From: a virus
Strand: one strand, 5' to 3'
IMG/VR virus record: IMGVR_UViG_3300003635_000010
Span: 1 to 37,809 of that record
Length of the DNA stretch: 37,809 bases
The notes below the pieces were generated by a model that made no database searches, had not been told where the DNA came from, and saw only the letters and a program-made list of their open reading frames with translations. The translations under genes were made by a program, and so were the position numbers. This document shows positions 12,659-18,456 of this stretch, in pieces. Position 1 is the stretch's first letter, and the number at the start of each line of letters is the position of its first letter.

Positions 12659-12684
12659 AAAAAAAAAAGCTGAGGATTGGCTCA
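12659..12684 (-). terminator. hairpin plus T10 terminator overlapping a stop codon
   Basis: On the minus strand CTGAG-CCAATC-CTCAG is followed by GC and ten T. The hairpin begins within the TGA of the 127-aa gene. It is the clearest intrinsic-type terminator in the array; similar T9-T10 tracts without a strong stem follow genes at 10,014, 10,548, 14,360 and 14,850. Confidence 0.7.
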
Positions 12685-13065
12685 GTACAGCAGCCCGCGC
12701 TGCTGGACCAGTGCCTCCACGACGCCCGGAAGTTGGCGCGAGACGGTGTCGTGCGACTCGCCGTCGTTCGTGCGCCGATAGTCGAAGGTCCACGGTTCGT
12801 CGTCACTGAAGCGGGTCCAGACGTACACGTCGCCGTCGTCGCACACGACGTGAAGCTCCTGCTTGGCCCGCACACGGGCGAACTGGTCGACGAATCGCAC
12901 GACCGCACGGAGGTCCTTGCCCCCAAGCTCGTACGGGCGTACGTGGCCGACAGAGGCCATCTGCGGGGCGTACGTGAGGTCCTCGGGTGACACGTCACTG
13001 AGGTCGGGGTCGGTCGTGAACTCTACGACTGCACCGTAGTCTACCGGAATTTCGGTCTGCGACAT
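12682..13065 (-). CDS. hypothetical protein, 127 aa
   Basis: The protein is acidic, alpha/beta, with GHVRPYELGGKDLRAVVRFVDQFARV in the middle and a beta hairpin ELHVVCDDGDVYVWTRFSDDEPWTF. A single Cys is present. The stop overlaps its terminator stem. ATG 13,065 uses the ATTGCAA leader, 26 bases from a CTTAAG TATA. I do not recognise it. Confidence 0.6.
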   Translation of the reverse strand: MSQTEIPVDYGAVVEFTTDPDLSDVSPEDLTYAPQMASVGHVRPYELGGKDLRAVVRFVDQFARVRAKQELHVVCDDGDVYVWTRFSDDEPWTFDYRRTNDGESHDTVSRQLPGVVEALVQQRGLLY

Positions 13066-13179
13066 TGCAAATAGACAGAGGGCCGGGTATCACTTAAGTC
13101 TGGCGATCCTGTCTCCGCACGATAACTGCCAGTTATAATGCCGACCGACGGCTCGGTCCGCACCATAACCAGTAGTAAT
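13066..13179 (-). promoter_or_regulatory. promoter cassette for the 127-aa gene
   Basis: TATA ACTTAAGTG is at 13,090-13,099. Dyad 1 is at 13,114-13,144 (ATAACTGCCAGTTAT, distal AATGCCGA) and dyad 2 at 13,157-13,179. No T-tract follows here; a GGCCC-ATAG-GGGCC hairpin at 13,185-13,198 may end the upstream gene instead. Confidence 0.7.
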
Positions 13180-13216
13180 GGAGGTGGCCCCTATGGGCCG
13201 TCGTCGTCCGCCATCG

Positions 13217-13477
13217 TTACTTGCGGATGAACACGCAGGTGTCCAGTTTTCCGTCGATGTTGGCGCGCATGTTCGCCACCCGAACACGATCACCGTTGAT
13301 CGCGTCAGTGAGCGCGCTCGGTGCGCAGTCACCGACCACGTCGATAGCCACCGAAGTGGCCTCGGTAATGTCGTCGCCACCGAATCCACGGACTATCGCA
13401 GATTCGACGTGTTCGCTCTCTCGCAGGTCGCGCGCCAGTGCGTTGAGTTCGGGGAGTTGCATTGTGGTTCTACCCAT
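13217..13477 (-). CDS. hypothetical protein, 86 aa
   Basis: It begins MGRTTMQLPELNALARDL and continues with a beta-alpha pattern (VESAIVRGFGGDDITEATSVAIDVVGD...NIDGKLDTCVFIRK). ATG 13,477 is 21 bases from TATA CTTAAGG; the second Met (13,462) is an alternative. The compact beta-alpha pattern could fit a small regulatory domain, but no family is clear. Confidence 0.55.
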   Translation of the reverse strand: MGRTTMQLPELNALARDLRESEHVESAIVRGFGGDDITEATSVAIDVVGDCAPSALTDAINGDRVRVANMRANIDGKLDTCVFIRK

Positions 13478-13601
13478 TTGGGTAGTGGGGAGACACCCTT
13501 AAGTATCTGTCGCTTCGGACTCCGCATCATAACTCGTGGTTAATAACTGGCGGTTATGATGCCGACCGGGGCCGTCGCTCCGGATCATAACCAGCAGTAA
13601 T
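13478..13601 (-). promoter_or_regulatory. promoter cassette with duplicated dyad 1
   Basis: BRE GCGAC and TATA ACTTAAGG are at 13,496-13,505. Two overlapping dyads ATAACTCGTGGTTA and ATAACTGGCGGTTAT occupy 13,521-13,564. Dyad 2 is at 13,579-13,601. It is the same duplication type as at 10.45 kb. Confidence 0.7.
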
Positions 13602-13628
13602 GCCAACCCCACCGAGTTCCCCCGTGGC

Positions 13629-13832
13629 CTATCCCACGTAGCGGAAGCTGTGGTCGCAGTCGAGTCTGTCGCACGTGTAGTCGTTGTTCCACCCGTTACT
13701 ATATGTAACGAGATTGACTTCACCACACTCGGGACACTCGTACTTCTTGACGTTGGCCTTGATTAGTCGCTCGGAGTTGCGGTGTTCTTTGATCTCTTTC
13801 ACGGTCGGCTCCTCGAAATCGTCCCAAGACAT
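13629..13832 (-). CDS. zinc-ribbon protein, 67 aa
   Basis: A charged N-terminal helix (residues 1-30, basic in its second half) precedes CPECGEVN and CDRLDCDHSF, a four-Cys zinc ribbon with a following His. This resembles short transcription-factor-like ribbons. ATG 13,832 has the ATTACGAT leader and a TATA 27 bases away; the longer upstream frame is promoter DNA. The partner is unknown. Confidence 0.65.
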   Translation of the reverse strand: MSWDDFEEPTVKEIKEHRNSERLIKANVKKYECPECGEVNLVTYSNGWNNDYTCDRLDCDHSFRYVG

Positions 13833-13977
13833 TACGATTAGATACTGGGGAGGCATACGTATAAACCCTTCGATCCCGTGTCCGGAGCATAACTGACGGT
13901 AATGATGCCGACCGGGGCCGTCGCTCCGGATCATAACTGACAGTTATAGCCGACCACAAAAGATAACCGCTGGTTAT
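13833..13977 (-). promoter_or_regulatory. promoter cassette with an extra distal dyad
   Basis: TATA TTTATAC is at 13,859-13,866. Dyad 1 is at 13,881-13,911 and dyad 2 at 13,925-13,947 (ATAACTGACAGTTAT, the exact consensus). A third perfect dyad ATAACCGCTGGTTAT at 13,963-13,977 overlaps the stop codon of the upstream gene. Confidence 0.7.
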
Positions 13978-14075
13978 AGGGCAGCAGCGACCAGTCCGAC
14001 CACGAACGCCAGCCCCACCATACCGATTACACCCGACACCACTATCGCCAACATGCCGACCGCCTCGCGCCACAT
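13974..14075 (-). CDS. tiny membrane protein, 33 aa
   Basis: After MWREAVG the whole sequence is hydrophobic with Gly and Val (MLAIVVSGVIGMVGLAFVVG...), enough for one transmembrane helix. ATG is 3 bases after the stop of the zinc-binding gene upstream. Its stop codon lies within a dyad. It could be a viral membrane micropeptide; function is unknown. Confidence 0.55.
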   Translation of the reverse strand: MWREAVGMLAIVVSGVIGMVGLAFVVGLVAAAL

Positions 14076-14078
14076 CGG

Positions 14079-14222
14079 TCAGATAAGACCGCTGAGCGGA
14101 TTGTCGTGCTCACACGGGAAATCGCCGTCCACTTCAGTCTTGTTGCCACACGGACAAATCGGATGTCCGAATTGGTCTTGAGTGAATCCTTCGGGTAACA
14201 TGCTTTCGGGAATGTCGACCAT
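14079..14222 (-). CDS. small zinc-binding protein, 47 aa
   Basis: MVDIPESMLPEGFTQDQFGH leads into PICPCGNKTEVDGDFPCEHD, where CPC, Cys and His can form one zinc site. ATG 14,222 has the leader ATTGTTACACTCGAATAGTG also seen upstream of the 8356 gene and lies about 28 bases from TATA CTTAAG. It is first of a two-gene operon with the membrane micropeptide. Confidence 0.6.
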   Translation of the reverse strand: MVDIPESMLPEGFTQDQFGHPICPCGNKTEVDGDFPCEHDNPLSGLI

Positions 14223-14341
14223 TGTTACACTCGAATAGTGGGGCGACACCCACTTAAGCCTGTCGGTTTCACCTTCGCACGATAACCCTGAGTTATGATG
14301 CGGACCGACGGCGTCCAGTCCGGACCATAACTGTGAGTTAT
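14223..14341 (-). promoter_or_regulatory. promoter cassette for the 14,222-to-13,974 operon
   Basis: TATA CTTAAGTG is at 14,250-14,258. Dyad 1 is at 14,274-14,304 and dyad 2 at 14,319-14,341 (ATAACTGTGAGTTAT). The A9 run at 14,352-14,360 is the T-tract of the upstream gene. Confidence 0.7.
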
Positions 14342-14367
14342 ACTGGGATCGAAAAAAAAACGGGCCG

Positions 14368-14643
14368 TTAGTCGAGTAGCCGAGCGCGAACGACGATGTC
14401 GCCGTCGACTCTCCCCGCTGATTCCACGTCGAATCCGGCCTGATGCCACGCACACACCGTCTGAAGGTTCGATAGCAGCGGGTAGTCGTCGTATGCGGTA
14501 ATCACCAGACAGTAGTCCTGTTTGGACTGAACGACTGACTTGATGCCATGGAGTTCCTGAAGGTCACCGGCGACGTGGTACTCCACACCGACCATTTTGT
14601 TCACGTCTGCTATCACGTTGGGGTCCGACTCTTTTGCTTCCAT
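14368..14643 (-). CDS. hypothetical protein, 91 aa
   Basis: A ferredoxin-like alternation of strands and helices is suggested (VNKMVGVEYHVAGDLQELHG ... CLVITAYDDYPLLSNLQTVCAWHQAGFDVES...DIVVRARLLD). Two Cys are present, not paired in a zinc motif. ATG 14,643 has the ATTGCAA leader. No family is recognised. Confidence 0.6.
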   Translation of the reverse strand: MEAKESDPNVIADVNKMVGVEYHVAGDLQELHGIKSVVQSKQDYCLVITAYDDYPLLSNLQTVCAWHQAGFDVESAGRVDGDIVVRARLLD

Positions 14644-14829
14644 TGCAAATAGAGAGTAGGGTGGCATACGTATAAGGCTTGCGGTATTGTCTCCGCACAA
14701 TAACTCAGAGTTATGATGCGGATCGGCAGATCGATCAATCCCCGACCTTCGCCCGTGTCCGAGCCCATAACTGTCAGTTATGATGCGGAGCGACCGCTGC
14801 CGTCGGTCCGCATTATAACCGAGAGTTAT
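14644..14829 (-). promoter_or_regulatory. long promoter cassette with three dyads
   Basis: TATA TATAC is at 14,669-14,676. Dyads lie at 14,692-14,722, 14,758-14,789 (ATAACTGTCAGTTAT) and 14,807-14,829 (ATAACCGAGAGTTAT). Between the first two are about 35 unrelated bases, as if two cassettes were joined after loss of the gene between them. The A10 run at 14,841-14,850 is the T-tract ending the upstream gene. Confidence 0.7.
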
Positions 14830-14863
14830 CAAGCAAACCGAAAAAAAAAACTGCCACCCCACC

Positions 14864-15238
14864 CTACTCCAGAGTGGAGTGGTGTTCCATTTCGTGCTCA
14901 CACAGATCGCACGTCTTCGACTCTGCATAGTCGCCTGCCAGCGTCTGCGACCAGTGAGTCCGCGCTCGGTCGTATCCACACTCCGGGCACTCGTCGCCGT
15001 CGTGGAGTTGCACGACTCTCGTGATCTGCTTGACCACGTCGCCGTTGTGCGTTCGACTGATCTTCACGTCTGCGATCCACGCTTCGCGGTTCGAGTTAGG
15101 TTCCACGACAGGCAGTTCTCCGTGTCGGTCCAGTCGCTTCAGTGCGTCCGCACGACTGAAGACTCCGTCGTGATCAGCGTCGAGGCAGTTGATACATTCG
15201 GTTCGCTCGTCGTCAGTGAGTCCGTAGCCGGTTGCCAT
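14864..15238 (-). CDS. protein with EF-hand-like loop and zinc ribbon, 124 aa
   Basis: Residues about 20-31 (DADHDGVFSRAD) fit the EF-hand calcium-loop pattern D-x-D-x-D-G-x-hydrophobic-x-x-x-D. The C-terminal half has CPECGYDRARTHW and CDLCEHEMEHH, a zinc ribbon with extra His. The gene is not driven by a dyad cassette but by the 41-bp operator shared with the XRE gene, so it is probably a target of that repressor. The combination is unfamiliar to me. Confidence 0.6.
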   Translation of the reverse strand: MATGYGLTDDERTECINCLDADHDGVFSRADALKRLDRHGELPVVEPNSNREAWIADVKISRTHNGDVVKQITRVVQLHDGDECPECGYDRARTHWSQTLAGDYAESKTCDLCEHEMEHHSTLE

Positions 15239-15239
15239 T

Positions 15240-15280
15240 GGTAACGCCGGACTGGGTCATTCTATCGTCACCAGTCCGGT
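15240..15280 (-). promoter_or_regulatory. operator/promoter, copy 1 of a 41-bp repeat
   Basis: It is identical over 41 bases to 15,646-15,686. Inverted arms CCGGACTGG (15,247-15,255) and CCAGTCCGG (15,271-15,279) flank a TATA-like GATAGAATG about 25 bases before ATG 15,238. A protein on the arms would block TBP/TFB. Confidence 0.75.
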
Positions 15281-15292
15281 ATCGTTCCAACT

Positions 15293-15314
15293 GTGGGGCT
15301 TCTTTCAGCCCCAC
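15293..15314. terminator. hairpin terminator after the XRE operon
   Basis: GTGGGGCT and AGCCCCAC form a perfect 8-bp stem with a 6-base loop, about 40 bases after the last stop of the XRE operon. No T-tract follows. The hairpin separates this operon from the operator at 15,240-15,280. Confidence 0.55.
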
Positions 15315-15352
15315 ATCTTATGGGCCGTCGTCGTCTCCGAACAACCAGCCCA

Positions 15353-15433
15353 TCATAGGCAGAACACCATCCACGCGAGCGTCAGTGCGGTTACAACCAG
15401 TGCGACGTATGCGACTTTGACTTGGGGGGTCAT
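15353..15433 (-). CDS. membrane micropeptide, 26 aa
   Basis: MTPQVKVAYVALVVTALTLA followed by WMVFCL is a single hydrophobic helix. The ATG is 22 bases after the XRE gene's stop, so both are probably on one mRNA. A further 12-codon ORF (MMGWLFGDDDGP) overlaps its end. Function is unknown; small size keeps confidence low. Confidence 0.45.
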   Translation of the reverse strand: MTPQVKVAYVALVVTALTLAWMVFCL

Positions 15434-15455
15434 CGTTGGGTATTGCGGTTGGCTC

Positions 15456-15644
15456 TTACGACTGGGCCTTGTTGATTTCGAGGGCGATTTTCCGGACCGT
15501 CGACAGGGTCGGGTCGTTGTTACCCGACTCAATCTGTGAGAGTGCGGGTTGACTGATTCCGACTCTGTCCGCGAGGGCGCTTTGCGACAGGTTAGCTTCT
15601 TTCCGTCCGGTACGCAGTTCGTTGGGGGTTGGCACGTCTATCAT
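15456..15644 (-). CDS. XRE/Cro-family helix-turn-helix repressor-like protein, 62 aa
   Basis: The whole protein is one HTH_3 domain: ELRTGRKEANLSQSALADRV (about 9-28) then GISQPALSQIESGNNDPTLS, with the recognition helix around SQPALSQIE. At 62 residues it is a minimal Cro-like domain with no effector region. Its start lies directly behind a 41-bp operator whose arms flank the putative TATA box, which implies autorepression, and the same operator precedes the 15,238 gene. It could be the switch protein of this virus. Confidence 0.8.
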   Translation of the reverse strand: MIDVPTPNELRTGRKEANLSQSALADRVGISQPALSQIESGNNDPTLSTVRKIALEINKAQS

Positions 15645-15645
15645 C

Positions 15646-15686
15646 GGTAACGCCGGACTGGGTCATTCTATCGTCACCAGTCCGGT
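15646..15686 (-). promoter_or_regulatory. operator/promoter, copy 2 of a 41-bp repeat
   Basis: Arms CCGGACTGG (15,653-15,661) and CCAGTCCGG (15,677-15,685) with the same 15-base AT-richer spacer as copy 1. It lies immediately before the XRE start codon at 15,644. Outside the 41 bases the two copies differ, so the identity is constrained. Confidence 0.75.
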
Positions 15687-15698
15687 TACGTCCCGAAG

Positions 15699-15715
15699 GG
15701 GACCGCCGTGGTCCC
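15699..15715 (-). terminator. hairpin after the 289-aa gene
   Basis: GGGACC and GGTCCC pair around a 5-base loop, directly at the stop codon at 15,715. It is a possible transcription end before the XRE operator. Confidence 0.4.
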
Positions 15716-16584
15716 TATTCCAGCAGTTCTTGTAGTGGTTCGTGGAAGGTCGTCGGTCCGGCCAGACAGAACAGGATGTGTCCAATTTCATCCCGTCGGG
15801 CGCGGGTCGCGTCTTCCAGCGCGTCCAGTATCTCCGTCGTAATGGTCCGTAGTTCGCCGGGATTCCGTTCCATTTTCGTCTGGAGGAATCGCTCGCTCCA
15901 TGCCGGGTCGTGGTCCGCATTGACCGGCGTTCCTTGTTGCCGGTATTTGCCGTGGTCATCGTCCGGACCGCGACGGCGTCCGGGGAGCATGTCCTTCAGC
16001 AGCGGGCGAAGGACTCTGTGTCTCCGTGAGTCCAGACACAGGCTGTCAGTGTCGCCCAGCAGGCGGGTGACCATGTTAGCCTTAGTCGGACGCATGTAGT
16101 GGAAGCTACGTCCCTCGTCGGTGTGTAGCCCGCTTAGGACCGCTTGTGCATCCACTACGTCGCCCCGGAGCATGTTCCGCGCCGTATGCTCCGGTAGGTC
16201 CGTGGTCCATGTGTCGTGGACTTTGGCCCACTTCTTGTCGCCATCTCTCGTAGCTTCTAAGAAGCTCTTAAGACTGCTAAAGTCGTTTAGGCCGAGGTCC
16301 GCGGTTAGCTCATCAATGTGGTCGGTGTCGGTCCGGATAGAGCCGACGGACCACAGGTACGCTAATCGGACGTTTCGGGCGCTCTCGTCCGCGTCTTCGA
16401 GAGCATCCGCGAGCGTCCGTAGTTCGGACGAATGTTCGGTTTTGAACCTGTTAATTGCACGAATCAGGTTCTCAGGGACCGAATAGTCCGTATTCGTGTA
16501 ACTCAGCGACTCGAATTGGTCGTTCGTGGAATCATCACAGGCACAATTGCCGGTTTTGAATCCACAATGGGTACAAATGGACAT
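15715..16584 (-). CDS. N-terminal zinc-finger protein, possible HhH-glycosylase relative, 289 aa
   Basis: Four Cys (CTHC at 4-7, CACD at 14-17) form a zinc site at the very start. The helical body has TKANMVTRLLG (167-177) with Lys 168 and SLCLDSRRHRVL (181-192) with Asp 185, spaced like the Lys and Asp of the two glycosylase-like proteins at 3.1 and 7.6 kb; the end HILFCLAGPTTFHEPL also resembles their QWVxFDT...H-x-x-WF. I infer a distant third member. ATG 16,584 is preferred over the TTG at 16,599; a CTAATAAG TATA-like box is about 28 bases away. Confidence 0.45.
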   Translation of the reverse strand: MSICTHCGFKTGNCACDDSTNDQFESLSYTNTDYSVPENLIRAINRFKTEHSSELRTLADALEDADESARNVRLAYLWSVGSIRTDTDHIDELTADLGLNDFSSLKSFLEATRDGDKKWAKVHDTWTTDLPEHTARNMLRGDVVDAQAVLSGLHTDEGRSFHYMRPTKANMVTRLLGDTDSLCLDSRRHRVLRPLLKDMLPGRRRGPDDDHGKYRQQGTPVNADHDPAWSERFLQTKMERNPGELRTITTEILDALEDATRARRDEIGHILFCLAGPTTFHEPLQELLE

Positions 16585-17126
16585 TTGTTGAATCTCCAAT
16601 TTTCGGTTTTGGACTTATTAGGCCCACGTTGCCCGTTTCTGGTCAAAACACCGGTTTAAGGCGGTCGTCCCGCCCAAATGTCCGGTTTAGTAGGGCACCG
16701 GGTAGCTTGCCTGATTCGGTCCGGGGTGGTGCGCGGTGGCTCCCCGCGTCGTTTCCCGGTGGCTCGAATCGCACGGGGGCGCTCCCCCGTACTACCCACT
16801 TGGGGCCGGTTTAACTTAAGGGGCACGCATGCCCACATTCTTGCCGGAACCGTTAATAATCGGAGGTCAAATCATGAGGGTGTGTAATATGATGCGTGGT
16901 AATTAGATGAGCGTCAGATATAGGCTGCGCTCATATGTCTCGGAGTTATTAGCAGGGGTGAAAAAATACGCTGGGTTAATATTCCTACGAGTAATTGCAC
17001 GTATTTTTTTATAACGCGCGGTTATGAAGGGGCGAAGCCCCTGAAGGGGTACTCCCACAGATTTCACGGTATATATTACTGATAAAAAGGAAAAAGTTTA
17101 TATAGCACCCCACCGTACAAGCAAAT
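16585..17126. promoter_or_regulatory. 540-bp AT-rich intergenic control region, possible origin
   Basis: No convincing gene. It holds three CCGGTTTA repeats (16,651; 16,682; 16,806), hairpins ACGGGGG/CCCCCGT (16,773-16,790), ATGAGCG/CGCTCAT (16,907-16,934) and AGGGGC/GCCCCT (17,028-17,042), a 10-bp inverted repeat AAAAAATACG/CGTATTTTTT (16,961-17,009), and one array-type dyad ATAACGCGCGGTTAT (17,011-17,025). BRE/TATA for the HNH gene (AAAAAGTTTATATAG) ends at 17,105. A strong GGAGGT site at 16,862 precedes only a 10-codon ORF. Confidence 0.5.
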
Positions 17127-17927
17127 ATGGGTAATTGGAATTATCGTGATAAATCGGACCTCGAAGAACTCTATATAGATCAGGATCTCACGCAGAAAGA
17201 GATGGCTGATAGAATGGGGGTTTCGGATGGAACAATATCACAATGGATGCAGAGGTACAACATACAAACTGGTAACAGTAAGTGGGCAAAGATTGGTGAA
17301 GACGAAATAGAAGAATTGTATAAACCAGAGCAGTCGTTCTCGGATATGGCTGAGGGGACCGAATATAATAGGGATCAAATTAGAAATGCTTCGATACGGC
17401 ATGATTTACACGATCCGAGAAGAATAGATGATGTTGTTTACACAGACGAGGAGTTGCTCGAACAGATAGAAAACGTTAAATCAGAATACGGATATGTTTC
17501 GAAAAGGCTATTTGAGTCACTTGATGATACAGCAACAGTGAGTGCTATAAGGGATCACTTTGGATCGTGGTTTGATGGCATAAAAAGATCATCAGTTGAA
17601 CCAACAGATGCTCAGATTACGGGCGGAAAATCGACATCGGGAAAATGTGACGAGCGCCCGCACGAAAATCCGAGAGGGTCCCATAGTAAATACAGGTATG
17701 TGAGAAACAAGGTACTCAATCGAGATGATCACGAATGCCAAGTCTGTGGTAAAAATCCATCATCTGATGATGTAGAAATGCTCCATACACACCACATCGA
17801 AGCAGTATCATCATTTGAAGATCCAAACGATTCACATACTACAGATAACCTGATTACACTATGTAAAACGCACCATAATCTTGTCGAGAGAAATGATATA
17901 GACTGTCCAGAACCACCCCAATCCTGA
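17127..17927 (+). CDS. HNH homing endonuclease with N-terminal HTH, 266 aa
   Basis: Residues about 10-45 form a helix-turn-helix (LTQKEMADRMGVSDGTISQW), followed by a second HTH-like repeat, then a C-terminal HNH domain (about 200-253): CQVCGKN, HTHHIEAVSSF, DNLITLCKTHHN. Such HTH-HNH proteins cut specific sites and spread with their genes. It is far more AT-rich than its surroundings, indicating transfer. ATG 17,127 is 23 bases from a TTTATATAG TATA box, so it is leaderless. Confidence 0.85.
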   Translation: MGNWNYRDKSDLEELYIDQDLTQKEMADRMGVSDGTISQWMQRYNIQTGNSKWAKIGEDEIEELYKPEQSFSDMAEGTEYNRDQIRNASIRHDLHDPRRIDDVVYTDEELLEQIENVKSEYGYVSKRLFESLDDTATVSAIRDHFGSWFDGIKRSSVEPTDAQITGGKSTSGKCDERPHENPRGSHSKYRYVRNKVLNRDDHECQVCGKNPSSDDVEMLHTHHIEAVSSFEDPNDSHTTDNLITLCKTHHNLVERNDIDCPEPPQS

Positions 17928-17931
17928 AAAA

Positions 17932-17956
17932 TTCTGGTTCAGTTCTGCAACCAGAA
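17932..17956 (-). terminator. terminator between convergent genes
   Basis: TTCTGGTT and AACCAGAA form an 8-bp stem with a 9-base loop. On the minus strand it is followed by ATTTTTC, so it should end transcription of the 18,456-to-17,973 operon; on the plus strand it follows the HNH stop by only a few bases. Confidence 0.6.
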
Positions 17957-17972
17957 AATAGCCTCTTGTCCG

Positions 17973-18197
17973 TTACGTAATCGGCCCACGTACCTTCGGA
18001 CTGACCAGATACCAGATCGGTCCCAATACGATCAGCACCTGCCCCATGAACTCGGCCCCAAGTCCGTACGCAACAGCGCCCAGTCCGATGAACACCGAGG
18101 CTACCAGTGCCTTCAAGACCGACCAGCGCCACCACTGATCGACCAGCACCGGACCCTCCACGTCGTCCTGCACCAGTTCCCTATCGTTCTCTCCCAT
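17973..18197 (-). CDS. two-helix membrane protein, 74 aa
   Basis: Two hydrophobic segments are visible (about residues 27-43, VLKALVASVFIGLGAVA, and 50-66, FMGQVLIVLGPIWYLVS) after an acidic N-terminus. Two transmembrane helices in a small viral protein could suit a holin-like or envelope role, but nothing specific shows this. ATG 18,197 overlaps the preceding gene by 17 bases. The gene ends at a terminator hairpin. Confidence 0.6.
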   Translation of the reverse strand: MGENDRELVQDDVEGPVLVDQWWRWSVLKALVASVFIGLGAVAYGLGAEFMGQVLIVLGPIWYLVSPKVRGPIT

Positions 18198-18456
18198 CTA
18201 CGTCATTGCCTCCATCCGAAACCACGATACACGCTCGTTCGTCCTCGATGCTCCCAGTCCACGAGTGGAACCCCGACCGATCGAACAGCGATTTGTCGAA
18301 CGGGTGCTCCTGTTCGAACCCGACACCGCATTCGGGACAGTCCCAGTTTGCCACGATCGATCGAAGTTGTCCGACCCCACTCAGGCGTTCGATAGTGGCA
18401 TCACAGTGAACATCGGTACCACACGACGGACAGCGTTGGTCCACGTTCGCATCCAT
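18181..18456 (-). CDS. zinc-ribbon protein, 91 aa
   Basis: CPSCGTDVHC (about 9-18) and CPECG (about 40-44) give five Cys and a His for one zinc ribbon. The rest is acidic and mixed. A CGAAAC BRE and GCTTATG TATA at 18,486-18,500 lie about 34 bases upstream. It is first of a two-gene minus-strand operon facing the late region. Function is unknown. Confidence 0.6.
   Translation of the reverse strand: MDANVDQRCPSCGTDVHCDATIERLSGVGQLRSIVANWDCPECGVGFEQEHPFDKSLFDRSGFHSWTGSIEDERACIVVSDGGNDVDGRER

Noticed and set aside
13189-13213. 7-codon ORF MADDDGP after the 86-aa gene
   Set aside because: Only 7 codons. It shares its ending DDDGP and a 17-base stretch with a 12-codon ORF at 15.32 kb, which is curious but not enough to call a gene.
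451-14850. CRISPR array
   Set aside because: The repeats are regularly built but are separated by whole genes of different lengths, are paired dyads of about 31 and 23 bp, and contain promoter elements.
16907-17014. 35-aa plus-strand ORF MSVRYRLRSYV...
   Set aside because: It has no ribosome site of its own, overlaps a hairpin and a long inverted repeat, and is basic and hydrophobic in a region that looks like control DNA.
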